The notes below the pieces were generated by a model that was not told the origin of the DNA, made no database searches, and saw nothing but the letters and a program-made list of their open reading frames with translations. A stretch of DNA of 64,000 nucleotides, from the NCBI RefSeq assembly GCF_040253585.1, contig NZ_JBELAU010000005.1, positions 124,001 through 188,000 on the forward strand. The letters run 5' to 3'. The translations under genes were made by a program, and so were the position numbers. Positions 54,383 to 62,627 of the stretch are shown here, piece after piece. This stretch comes from Emticicia sp040253585. Lineage in GTDB: Bacteria > Bacteroidota > Bacteroidia > Cytophagales > Spirosomataceae. Numbering within the stretch: position 1 is the first letter of the stretch; the number at the start of each line of letters is the position of its first letter.

Positions 54383-54559
54383 TTACTCATCTTTCTTTTT
54401 TTTCGATTCAGGACTCTGAACAGGGTTATCGAACAACATTCTGACCGATGGCGTGTAAGTATCGTCGTACTGCCCATCTTTGGTTGCCCAAATAAATGCT
54501 CCTAAAAAACCACCTGCAACTAAAATTGCGGCTATTGCTAAAAATAAGATAATGCTCAT
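54383..54559 (-). CDS. ccoS: cbb3 oxidase assembly protein CcoS
   Basis: A 58-residue frame starting MSIILFLAIAAILVAGGFLGAF with one membrane helix, then FIWATKDGQYDDTYTPSVRMLFD, which matches the CcoS motif of an aromatic-rich segment with D-Q-Y/F-D-D, and a Lys-rich tail. It helps insert cofactors into cbb3 oxidase. It follows ccoI, the usual neighbour. Confidence 0.93.
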   Translation of the reverse strand: MSIILFLAIAAILVAGGFLGAFIWATKDGQYDDTYTPSVRMLFDNPVQSPESKKKKDE

Positions 54560-54572
54560 AGTTGTATTTAAT

Positions 54573-54633
54573 GTAGAACAAGTCTCCCGACTTGTTCACG
54601 GTTTGTCCAAACAAGTCGGGAGACTTGTTCCAC
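54573..54633. repeat. REP/BIME-like double palindrome between ccoI and ccoS
   Basis: Two arms, 54576-54597 and 54610-54630, are perfect reverse complements over 21 bp with a short spacer. Each arm is itself a hairpin (AACAAGTC and GACTTGTT around TCCC or GGGA). The left arm is preceded by GTAG (54573-54576) and the right arm, read on the other strand, by GTGG at the ccoI stop codon. A GTAG/GTGG foot before a hairpin is typical of REP elements mobilised by RAYT transposases. Confidence 0.75.
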
Positions 54634-57068
54634 TAAAGTTTCCTAAAACGTGCAAATAAATGCGTAAGCCCAACCGCAAAAAGTACCACCGAAATCGAGC
54701 TTAACGGCATAAAAATAGCTGCTAAAACTGGTGAAAGTTCGCCAGTTACGGCCCAACCGATACCAATAAAATTATAAACCAACGATAGCACAAAACTTGC
54801 TTTCACGATATTGAGTGATGTCTTGCTAAATTTCAGAAAATCAGCTAACTGACCGAATTTTGAAGCATCCAAAATAGCATCACAAGCGGGCGAAAACACT
54901 TTAATATCTTCACTGATGGCAATTCCAACATTACTTTGTCGCAAAGCACCCGCATCATTTAGGCCATCACCAATCATTAAAACGTGATTGCCTTTTTGTT
55001 GCTCTTGGTTGATAAAATTGAGTTTATCTTGCGGTTTTTGCTTGAAATGAACCGCATTTTCTTTGAAATAAGGTCCGAGTTTATCTTTATCGGCATCGTT
55101 ATCGCCCGAAAGAATGAAGAGTGTAAAACTTTTGCTTAGGTTTGTCAGAATCGTTTGCCAGTTTTTGCGGTAAACAGTTTCAACTACAAAATAGCCAATC
55201 AAAATGCCATTAATTTCGAGAAATGAATGTGTATGTTTTACTTCTTTATTGAGTGCGGATTTCACAAAACCTCCTTTTCCGAGTCGCACCAAATTTTCAG
55301 CTATACTTGCTTCAATTCCTTCTCCTTGAAATTCTTGGAAATAAACAATCGGCAAAGCTTTGAATTCTTTGATATTCAACGAGTTAGCAATCATTTTACT
55401 CAATGGATGAGCCGATTGCATGGTTAGAGTTTTTACGAGTTTTTGTTCAAACTCGCTTAATTCAGAACCAATAAAAATCACCTTCTCAGAGTTACTTTCG
55501 GTCAAAGTTCCTGTTTTATCAAAGGCGATTTCGTTTACTTCGTTGAGCAGTTGAATTACACCTTGATTTTTTACATAAAATTTATTTCGCCCGAAAATTG
55601 CCATCGTTGTTGACATCGTGAAGGGCATCGAGAGCGTCAAGGCACACGGACAAGCCACCATCAAAACAGCAGTTATCGAATTCCAGAAAAGACTTGGTTC
55701 AAAAAACGCCCAATATACACCTGCAATGGTTGCAATTGTAAAAGTGATAGCTGTAAAATATTTACTAAACAAATTAGCTAATTCGGTTGTAGGCATTACT
55801 TTTTCTTTCATAAATGCCTCATTATTCCAAAGTTGGGTCAAATAACTCTGCGAAACTGGCTTCTGCACAATCAACTCCAAACGTTCGCCTTTTTGGCGTC
55901 CACCCGCAAAAAGTATATCGCCAACATTTTTGCTTAGGGGGTCAGATTCACCAGTTACAAAACTATAATCAATCATTCCTTTTCCTTTTGAAATGATGGC
56001 ATCGGCAGGAATCAACTCTTGGTGATGAATAAAAATAGTATCACCTTTTTTGAGTTCCATCACATTCATAAATGACTCTGCATTTCCACGTAAAACCTTA
56101 ACAGCCAACGGAAAATATGACTTATAGTTTCGCTCAAAAGAAAGATAGTTATAAGTAATTTGTTGCATCCATTTCCCGACCAATAAAAAGAAAACTAAAC
56201 CCGCCAAACTATCATAATAACCCGCCGAATTATTAACGAATGTTTCGTAAATACTACGTCCGTAAAGTGTTATGATAGCAACCGCAATCGGAATATCGAC
56301 ACTGAAAACATCAGTGGTTTTCTTGAAATTCTCTTTGATTGAAATCCACGCACCGTTCAAATAATCATAAGCTCCGTAAAAGAAAACGGGCAACGAAAGC
56401 ATGAAATTGAAATAGAGAAAAAACTTTTGGTAAGTAGCATCAATGCTATTTTTGAGGTCGAGGTGAAAATATTCAGGAAAACTCATCATCATGATATTTC
56501 CCATGCAAAAACCAACCACACCGATTTTCAGAATCAAACTTCGCTGTGCGGTGTTTTTTTGTTGGGGTTTGTCGGAGCTTTCCAAATTAAGCAATGGCTC
56601 ATAACCCAATGTAGCCAACAATTCAACAATTTCTTTCAAACTAACCTCAACAGGATTATAACTCAAAGAAAGTTCTTTCTTGATAAAATTAAGCCTGGAG
56701 GTAATTACACCTTTTTTAACTTTATTAAAATTTTCAAGCAACCAAACGCACGAACTGCAGTGAACGGCTGGCACATAAAAAGTAACTTTACTCAACTCAC
56801 CCGACTGATAATCAAGCAATTGAGCAACAATATCTCTTTCATCGAGATAGCTATATTTCCCTTCGAAGTTTTTGGATTTTAGACTAATTCCAGCGTTATT
56901 GTTGAGGTCGTAATAGGCACAAAGATTATTATCCTGCAAAATTTCAAACACCGTTTGACAACCATGACAACAAAAATGTTTGTCTTCAAAAGCAATCGAA
57001 TCATCAGGACATTCATCTCCGCAATGATAACACACCAATTTTTCTTCAACCTCGGCTATCATATTCAT
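54633..57068 (-). CDS. ccoI: Copper-translocating P1B-type ATPase CcoI/FixI
   Basis: 811 residues. An N-terminal zinc-finger-like segment CYHCGDEC and CCHGC (residues 13-37), an HMA-like domain with C104-S-S-C107, eight membrane helices, the ion-path motif C473-P-C475, and the phosphorylation site D517 in DKTGTLT, with GDGLNDAGAL later. The pump moves copper for cbb3 oxidase assembly, and the Cys-rich N-terminal part is specific to the CcoI group. Its start overlaps the upstream small gene by 4 bp. Confidence 0.96.
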   Translation of the reverse strand: MNMIAEVEEKLVCYHCGDECPDDSIAFEDKHFCCHGCQTVFEILQDNNLCAYYDLNNNAGISLKSKNFEGKYSYLDERDIVAQLLDYQSGELSKVTFYVPAVHCSSCVWLLENFNKVKKGVITSRLNFIKKELSLSYNPVEVSLKEIVELLATLGYEPLLNLESSDKPQQKNTAQRSLILKIGVVGFCMGNIMMMSFPEYFHLDLKNSIDATYQKFFLYFNFMLSLPVFFYGAYDYLNGAWISIKENFKKTTDVFSVDIPIAVAIITLYGRSIYETFVNNSAGYYDSLAGLVFFLLVGKWMQQITYNYLSFERNYKSYFPLAVKVLRGNAESFMNVMELKKGDTIFIHHQELIPADAIISKGKGMIDYSFVTGESDPLSKNVGDILFAGGRQKGERLELIVQKPVSQSYLTQLWNNEAFMKEKVMPTTELANLFSKYFTAITFTIATIAGVYWAFFEPSLFWNSITAVLMVACPCALTLSMPFTMSTTMAIFGRNKFYVKNQGVIQLLNEVNEIAFDKTGTLTESNSEKVIFIGSELSEFEQKLVKTLTMQSAHPLSKMIANSLNIKEFKALPIVYFQEFQGEGIEASIAENLVRLGKGGFVKSALNKEVKHTHSFLEINGILIGYFVVETVYRKNWQTILTNLSKSFTLFILSGDNDADKDKLGPYFKENAVHFKQKPQDKLNFINQEQQKGNHVLMIGDGLNDAGALRQSNVGIAISEDIKVFSPACDAILDASKFGQLADFLKFSKTSLNIVKASFVLSLVYNFIGIGWAVTGELSPVLAAIFMPLSSISVVLFAVGLTHLFARFRKL

Positions 57069-57439
57069 TGCATCAGTTTTTGTGGTTCGCTATTCATAAA
57101 ATCATTCATACCTTTTCCCAACGTATTTTGTCGTTCGAGCGACCAATAATTGGTAAAAGACGATTCGAGCCAAGTTTTGCCTGACTTTCTAAATATTGAG
57201 ATTTGGATTCCCATATTATCCCAAAAAAGCCTTTCCACCTCTGAAACTTTCATTTCAGGCGAAATCGAAAAACTTTCAACTGTCTTTTTATGCACAATAT
57301 CACTCAACTGACAATTATGATAGGCATCGCTCATCTCTTCGCCACGATAATAAATTTCGAGGCGAAGAAATGGATAGATTTCATTGAACTGCCTTATCAA
57401 ATCAGTTGCATTTATGTCAGGTTTTACAAAAAGTATCAT
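57065..57439 (-). CDS. Small conserved-looking protein coupled to ccoI
   Basis: 124 residues, no membrane span or signal peptide. It begins ILFVKPDINATDLIRQFNEIYPFLRLEIY, and later has SPEMKVSEVERLFWDNMGIQISIFRKSGKTWLESS, a pattern I associate with small alpha/beta proteins of Bacteroidota but cannot name. Overlap of 4 bp with ccoI shows translational coupling, so a role in oxidase expression or copper handling is possible but unproven. Confidence 0.7.
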   Translation of the reverse strand: MILFVKPDINATDLIRQFNEIYPFLRLEIYYRGEEMSDAYHNCQLSDIVHKKTVESFSISPEMKVSEVERLFWDNMGIQISIFRKSGKTWLESSFTNYWSLERQNTLGKGMNDFMNSEPQKLMQ

Positions 57440-57590
57440 CGGTGTTCCATTATTAGAGATTGAAAGTTGGGGAACTAAGTGCTACGCACAATTGAGAATG
57501 TATAATTAAAAATGGATAATGCTGATTATCAACAAATTACAATAGTTTAATTTTACAATGGATTGGTTCTTAGCACTTATGTAATTTATA

Positions 57591-58403
57591 TCAGACAACC
57601 GTCAGAATCGAAATAGTATCATTTTTTGCCAACCGTTCAGTATTGGTATCGGTAAAGAATCGCTCGAAAATATTGTGTTTTCTCGGAAACGTAATTATCA
57701 AATCGGCATGCGTTGACTTAGAAAAACCTAAAACAGCCTTCGAGAAATCTCCACCTTCGACAATTGTATAAGTATGCGGCACATTTTTCAGTAACTCTCT
57801 GATTTTCAAGGCACTATCTTTGGCAAAATCTGACTCTTCAGTAACAGTATAAAGATTTACAACTGCATCTAAATCTCGGAGAATACTTACAGTTTTACCC
57901 AAAACTTCAGCATCAATATCATACCTAAAATCAAGTCCTAAAACAGCATTCTGAAATGTAGAATATTTTGCTCTGGGCGGTACAATCAGCATTGGAACTT
58001 TGGTATGATGAACCATCGAAGTTGCTAAACTGCCAAAATATCTACTTCCCAATGGCGAATCACCCACACTTCCCATAATCAATAAATCGGCACTCGTTTC
58101 TGTCAAAGCATCGCAAAGAGCATCAATAACTAAACCTTCTTTTACTAAAATATCAATCTCTAAGACTGGCGAAAACTTCTTGATCAAGCGAGTCTTTAGG
58201 CGTTTGAGCATATACAAGCTATGTTTTTCTAAATCTTGAGCCGAAACCGCCAACATACTCATTTCCGAATCAAGCGGCATTAAATAGCGATACGCATGAA
58301 AAAGAATAAGTTTTGCTCCAGTTTTAATAGCAGTTTGGGCGGCCGTTTGGGCAGCTTTTCTTGAACCTCTCGAAAAATCAGTTGCAAATACGATGGTTTT
58401 CAT
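57591..58403 (-). CDS. Tandem-domain universal stress protein
   Basis: 270 residues. Domain one starts TIVFATDFSRGSRKAAQ and has the ATP loop GSVG-x9-GS (MGSVGDSPLGSRYFGS); domain two starts around NAVLGLDFR and lacks the loop. It is divergent from the PAS kinase and receiver-CRP genes, with a CRP/FNR-like palindrome in between, so it is likely a target of that regulator. Confidence 0.92.
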   Translation of the reverse strand: MKTIVFATDFSRGSRKAAQTAAQTAIKTGAKLILFHAYRYLMPLDSEMSMLAVSAQDLEKHSLYMLKRLKTRLIKKFSPVLEIDILVKEGLVIDALCDALTETSADLLIMGSVGDSPLGSRYFGSLATSMVHHTKVPMLIVPPRAKYSTFQNAVLGLDFRYDIDAEVLGKTVSILRDLDAVVNLYTVTEESDFAKDSALKIRELLKNVPHTYTIVEGGDFSKAVLGFSKSTHADLIITFPRKHNIFERFFTDTNTERLAKNDTISILTVV

Positions 58404-58447
58404 AACGTAGCTTGTTTTTAGATATTGATTCTATAATTTCTACGATA

Positions 58448-58456
58448 CAAATTTTG
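58448..58456 (-). promoter_or_regulatory. Candidate -7 box of the universal stress gene
   Basis: CAAAATTTG on the - strand is a weak match to TANNTTTG. Its centre lies about 33 bp downstream of the centre of the palindrome at 58476-58493, the spacing expected if an activator sits near -41. Confidence 0.4.
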
Positions 58457-58475
58457 GGGTTTTATCAATCAATTA

Positions 58476-58493
58476 TTATGACATTTGTCATAA
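58476..58493. promoter_or_regulatory. CRP/FNR-family operator, perfect 8-2-8 palindrome
   Basis: TTATGACATTTGTCATAA. Core ATGAC-N4-GTCAT. It lies between the universal stress gene and the PAS kinase gene. Size and symmetry fit a dimeric CRP/FNR-type protein, and such a protein (receiver-CRP) is encoded at 59848-60906. Confidence 0.7.
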
Positions 58494-58555
58494 GCAAATA
58501 TGATATTAATAAAACGCTACACTTCCGAAGAGAAATTTTTATCTTTGACCCTAAG

Positions 58556-58563
58556 TATTTTTG
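58556..58563 (+). promoter_or_regulatory. -7 box (TATTTTTG) of the PAS kinase operon
   Basis: Exact TANNTTTG match; transcription would begin near 58568-58570, directly at the second palindrome. This argues against the ATG at 58570 being the translation start. Confidence 0.55.
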
Positions 58564-58569
58564 CAAATA

Positions 58570-58583
58570 ATGACGAAAGTCAT
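58570..58583. promoter_or_regulatory. Second CRP/FNR-like palindrome at the kinase transcription start
   Basis: ATGAC-GAAA-GTCAT, the same core as the palindrome 90 bp upstream. Its position over the predicted start of transcription suggests repression, i.e. autoregulation of the kinase/receiver-CRP operon. Confidence 0.55.
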
Positions 58584-58617
58584 ATTTTCGCACCTCACTA
58601 TTATCCTAACTTGCCCG

Positions 58618-59841
58618 ATGATTGCAACCAATATTTCAATTGCTGAAAACGACATGCTGAATCAGGTAGAAGCTATTTTTCAATTTGCTACAGAAGCCAT
58701 TCTTATTACGGATAACGAAGGGAAAATTATCAAAGTAAATCCAAGCACCGAAATAATGTTTGGCTACGCAGCAGATGAATTTATAGGTCAACCGATTGAA
58801 ATATTAATACCTAACCGCCTGACTGAAAGGCATATAAAACATCGACAACAATTTTCTGAATGTCCGCACGCTCGTTCGATGGGAGCAAATTTCGATTTGT
58901 TTGCGAAACGGAAAGACAATTCAGAATTTCCTGTTGAAGTGAGTCTGAGTCCATATACAAATAGTCAAGGAAGTTTTGTAATTGCCTTTATTATTGATAT
59001 TAGTATCAGGAAAAAGGCTGAAAATCAACTCATTGCCTATAAGGCAGAGCTTGAAAAAGAAGTGGAAGAACGTACAATGATTCTTAAGGAAGCGATTCAG
59101 AAACTCGAACAAACCAAAGACGAACTCGATAACTCATTGAAACGTGAACGAGAAGTAAATTCGATGAAGTCAAGATTTATTTCGATTGCTTCGCACGAAT
59201 TTCGCACACCATTGGCCACGGTTTTGTCTTCGCTTTCGTTGGTTGAGAAATACTCTACTTTGCAAGAAGAAGAAAAACGAATGAAGCACATAGGTCGAAT
59301 CAAATCTTCGGTACGAAATCTGACTGACATTTTGAATGATTTCTTGTCATTGAATAAACTCGAAGAGGGCAAAGTAATGCTAAACATCGAAGCCTTCAAT
59401 CTGCATGATTTGATTGAAAATCTGCTGCAAGAATTACAGGGAATCACAAAAAAAGAGCAGAAAGTTATTCTTTTATGTTCAAATAACGGCAGTTGTTTGG
59501 TAAACCTCGATAAAACGCTTATCCGAAACATTATCATAAATTTAGTATCAAACGCCATTAAGTTTTCGCCCGAAAACACAAATATTACAATTAGTGCCAA
59601 TTTATCAGAAAATGAAATTAAACTAAGCGTTTCCGATCAAGGCATTGGAATTCCCGAAGTTGACCAAAAACATTTGTTTGAGCGTTTTTTCCGTTCGAGC
59701 AATGCAGGAGAAATTCAAGGTACAGGACTGGGTTTAAGCATAGTGGCTCACTACGTAAATCTGCTGAAAGGCACAATCACATTTAAAAGCAAAGAAAACG
59801 AAGGCACAACATTTTTTATAAACCTTCCTCGAAATTTTTAG
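58618..59841 (+). CDS. PAS-domain histidine kinase, FixL-like
   Basis: 407 residues from the ATG at 58618; ATG 58654 is also possible, and ATG 58570 or TTG 58561 overlap the promoter. Domains: PAS (about 15-130) with NEGKIIKVNPSTEIMFGY, ILIPNRLTERHIKH and KDNSEFPVEVSLSPY, a coiled coil (about 132-185), HisKA with H193 in IASHEFRTP, HATPase (NLVSNAIKF, DQGIGIPE, GTGLGLSIV). No membrane span. The His in LTERH (H72) aligns with the heme-ligand His of FixL PAS, but the FixL distal Arg is not conserved. Six bp before the receiver-CRP gene. Confidence 0.92.
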   Translation: MIATNISIAENDMLNQVEAIFQFATEAILITDNEGKIIKVNPSTEIMFGYAADEFIGQPIEILIPNRLTERHIKHRQQFSECPHARSMGANFDLFAKRKDNSEFPVEVSLSPYTNSQGSFVIAFIIDISIRKKAENQLIAYKAELEKEVEERTMILKEAIQKLEQTKDELDNSLKREREVNSMKSRFISIASHEFRTPLATVLSSLSLVEKYSTLQEEEKRMKHIGRIKSSVRNLTDILNDFLSLNKLEEGKVMLNIEAFNLHDLIENLLQELQGITKKEQKVILLCSNNGSCLVNLDKTLIRNIIINLVSNAIKFSPENTNITISANLSENEIKLSVSDQGIGIPEVDQKHLFERFFRSSNAGEIQGTGLGLSIVAHYVNLLKGTITFKSKENEGTTFFINLPRNF

Positions 59842-59847
59842 AATCGC

Positions 59848-60906
59848 ATGAAAAAGATATTGCTCATTGAAGATAATACCGAAATCAGAGAAAACACAGC
59901 TGAGATTCTCGAACTGGCTGATTATCAGGTAGTAACTGCCGAAAACGGCCGAGTTGGCGTTGAAAAAGCCCACGCTGAAAAACCAGATTTAATCATCTGC
60001 GACATCATGATGCCAATCATGGACGGTTACAGTGTACTACATTTACTCTCAAAAACGCCCGATACCGCAAACACGCCGTTTATTTTTCTGACTGCTAAAG
60101 CCGACCGATCAGATTTCAGAAAAGGCATGGAAATGGGTGCCGATGACTACATAACCAAACCTTTTGATGATGTAGAATTGCTGAATGCCATCGAAAGTAG
60201 ATTGAAAAAAGTGGAGCTTTTACAAAAAAATTACACACAAGATTTAGGCGGACTCGACGAACTAATCAGTGATGCAGGTGGCGACCAAGAACTAAAAAAA
60301 CTACTCGAAAGTCGTGAGGTGAGAAGCTACAAAAAGAAAAGTGAGATTTATCGTGAAGGAGATTATCCACTTTATTTATTCTGCATTATCAAAGGCAAAA
60401 TCAAAACTTTCAAAACCAACGATGATGGTAAAGAACTAATAATTAATATTTACGACAAAAATGATTATTTAGGTTATGTAGATTTGCTACAAGAAAGCAA
60501 CTACACCGAATCAGCAGCAGCGATGGAAGATTGTGAAATTTGCCTCATTCCGAAAAATGATTTTTATAACCTCGTTCATAAAAACCGCCAAGTTGCTCAG
60601 AAATTTATACAACTACTTTCCAACAATGTTAAAGCCAACGAGGAACAGCTACTCAAACTGGCCTATAATTCGGTAAGAAAACGTATTTCGGAAGCATTAT
60701 TGAAATTCCATAGCCATTTAGTAAAAGAAGGTACGGCCAGCAATAATATGAAAATCAGTCGTGAAGACCTCTCAAACGTAGCTGGCACCTCGCTCGAAAC
60801 TGCCATCCGAACACTTTCTGACTTCAAAGACGAAAAGCTTATAGAAATTGAATCTGGAAAAATTACGATTTTGAATTTGGAGAAATTGAAGCGGTTGAAG
60901 AATTGA
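59848..60906 (+). CDS. Receiver domain fused to a CRP/FNR-type transcription regulator
   Basis: 352 residues. Receiver (1-120): E8, D9, phospho-acceptor D52 in ICDIMMP, K104 in ITKPF. A linker (121-155) leads to a cyclic-nucleotide-binding-like beta-roll (about 156-255), a long dimer helix (about 256-290) and an HTH_Crp domain (about 300-345) whose recognition helix contains SLETAIR (E317, R321), the E-xxx-R pattern that reads TGA half-sites. No FNR-type iron-sulfur Cys set is present. Control would therefore be by phosphorylation from the adjacent PAS kinase, combining FixJ and FixK roles in one protein. Likely targets carry ATGAC-N4-GTCAT. Confidence 0.92.
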   Translation: MKKILLIEDNTEIRENTAEILELADYQVVTAENGRVGVEKAHAEKPDLIICDIMMPIMDGYSVLHLLSKTPDTANTPFIFLTAKADRSDFRKGMEMGADDYITKPFDDVELLNAIESRLKKVELLQKNYTQDLGGLDELISDAGGDQELKKLLESREVRSYKKKSEIYREGDYPLYLFCIIKGKIKTFKTNDDGKELIINIYDKNDYLGYVDLLQESNYTESAAAMEDCEICLIPKNDFYNLVHKNRQVAQKFIQLLSNNVKANEEQLLKLAYNSVRKRISEALLKFHSHLVKEGTASNNMKISREDLSNVAGTSLETAIRTLSDFKDEKLIEIESGKITILNLEKLKRLKN

Positions 60907-60920
60907 ATAAAAAAAAGTTT

Positions 60921-60958
60921 AAAGGGCTTTGAAAATTTGTTTTTTCAAAGCCCTTTTT
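60921..60958 (+). terminator. Terminator of the PAS kinase/receiver-CRP operon
   Basis: A 15-bp perfect stem (60921-60935 with 60942-60956) followed by T residues. Confidence 0.92.
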
Positions 60959-61008
60959 ATTATATTTGAGTTTCAAAAAGCGTATTCATACAACCATTCA
61001 ATTCTTCA

Positions 61009-61890
61009 ATGAACAAACTATTTGTTTTATTTTCACTGTTACTTTGCATTCTTGGCTGTAAAAAAAAGCAAGCTGCCGAACCACAACCAACTGGTACAAC
61101 TCCAACCGTACAAAAACTTAGCTATAATGGTTCACAAAGAGACAATCAATATTTAACAAAAATAATTAGTACCTTCAAAAATTACAGTTATCTACAAAAA
61201 GACTCTTTGTTAGTAAACTACGATGTCAATAAAAAAATAGTTAATACCACAAATTACCAGTTCCGCTCAGGGTCTTCAAGTGCAACAAATCGGTTCATAA
61301 AAAAATACGAAACCACTTTTATCTATGATAGTAAAGGTAATTTAACTGACTGTAAAACTATTGACCTTGAGTATCAGTTTACTGCAACATTTAAGTTTGA
61401 ATATGATGAGGCTACCAATAAACTCAATAAAGTTAATGGTGCATATCAAAGCGGCAATTATTCAGAATTTATTACAAAATTAGAAGATACAGACAAAGGA
61501 TTTAATCAATTAAGAAATGGTTTTTTACGAGTAGAGAATACATTTATTGATGAAAATCTAAGTAAGTATTTCGAAAAAGACTCTCCTATAACATTTGAAT
61601 ATCAAGGCTATAGTGCGACCAAATTAAGTCCATTTTATGCCTTGCCAACAAATATGCAGAAGGTATTTTACTGCACCGAAAATATTATTCAGATTTTCAA
61701 TTTTTCGATTGAACATCTAAATATCATGAGTAAAAATGTGCCTTCTAAAATTATATCTTCGGGTGCAATGAACACCACTATTGATTTAAGTTCTACCGCA
61801 AATCAAGCTGGTTATGTAACTGAAATTTCAATTGGAGATACATCTTCGAGTTTTTACAGAAAATTCAATTTTTCATACAACAATAAATAA
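61009..61890 (+). CDS. Lipoprotein with YD-like beta repeats (1 of 3)
   Basis: 293 residues. Lipoprotein signal peptide ending LLLCILGCKKK, lipidated Cys at 17, then a Pro/Thr-rich linker. The body has repeated Y-D-x-(K/N)-G-(N/K)-L segments (FIYDSKGNLTDC, FEYDEATNKLNKV), like those of DUF4595-type Bacteroidota surface lipoproteins. Function unknown. Its stop codon overlaps the next ATG by one base. Confidence 0.8.
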   Translation: MNKLFVLFSLLLCILGCKKKQAAEPQPTGTTPTVQKLSYNGSQRDNQYLTKIISTFKNYSYLQKDSLLVNYDVNKKIVNTTNYQFRSGSSSATNRFIKKYETTFIYDSKGNLTDCKTIDLEYQFTATFKFEYDEATNKLNKVNGAYQSGNYSEFITKLEDTDKGFNQLRNGFLRVENTFIDENLSKYFEKDSPITFEYQGYSATKLSPFYALPTNMQKVFYCTENIIQIFNFSIEHLNIMSKNVPSKIISSGAMNTTIDLSSTANQAGYVTEISIGDTSSSFYRKFNFSYNNK

Positions 61891-62627
61891 TGAAACGAGT
61901 AATCTTATATCTATTAGGCTGTTATTTGTTTATCTCTTCGTGTAAAAAAGAAAGTACAAATCCAGCAAAATACCCGTTGAAATCCTATACAATTTTGGCA
62001 AATCAGTTTAATATTTCAAATGTACGAGACTCGGTTTTACTTGAATATAACAATGGTCTAATAAGTAGAGCAACTTCCCATTACAAATATGACCTAAACA
62101 GCATAGGTCCTGTTAAGAGTTTAAATTTTGTTTATAACAAAAATAAAATTCAATCAGTAAGTTCCATCAAAAATAATACATCCTCAACCATAACCGTAGA
62201 ATACGATAGTGATAATCTTCTAAAAAGTATTGTATCTCCGAATAGCACATTTTCCATTCGATACAATACCGCCCTAAAAGTGAGTGGAATTAGATTTAGT
62301 TTTAGTAGTTTTTACGATTTTGAAGTTAAAGATGAAAACATGGTTTCGATAAATAGGTCTGGTAATATTCAAAAAAATGAATTTGACACAACTAATAATC
62401 CATTTTACTATTTACCAGATGACGTCAAACTCATTATAATGTCCGAATTCGGAAATTCAATTTTCTTAAATTACTATAATGGTTTTTCTAAAAACTCATT
62501 AAAAAGCTATTCGCAAGACAAAAAAGATTACATCATTAGCTACAAATATAACAAAGCCAATTTGCCCGTTGAGGCAATTATCACAAGTAATTCGCAGAAA
62601 ATAAACACTTTGAAATTTTACTACTAA
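61890..62627 (+). CDS. Lipoprotein with YD-like beta repeats (2 of 3)
   Basis: 245 residues. Signal peptide ending YLFISSCKKE, lipidated Cys at 19. Body with LEYNNGLISRAT, VEYDSDNLLKSI and YKYNKANLPVEA repeats. It is the middle member of a tandem set that probably arose by duplication, since size, layout and C-terminal Y-N-x-A-N-L-P-x-E segment are similar to those of its neighbours. Function unknown. Confidence 0.8.
   Translation: MKRVILYLLGCYLFISSCKKESTNPAKYPLKSYTILANQFNISNVRDSVLLEYNNGLISRATSHYKYDLNSIGPVKSLNFVYNKNKIQSVSSIKNNTSSTITVEYDSDNLLKSIVSPNSTFSIRYNTALKVSGIRFSFSSFYDFEVKDENMVSINRSGNIQKNEFDTTNNPFYYLPDDVKLIIMSEFGNSIFLNYYNGFSKNSLKSYSQDKKDYIISYKYNKANLPVEAIITSNSQKINTLKFYY

Noticed and set aside
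58561..58617. Earlier starts (TTG 58561, ATG 58570) for the PAS kinase
   Set aside because: They overlap the -7 box and the palindrome at the predicted transcription start; ATG 58618 leaves a normal leader.
59848..60906. Classic oxygen-sensing FNR
   Set aside because: The N-terminal Cys set for an iron-sulfur cluster is absent; a receiver domain takes its place.
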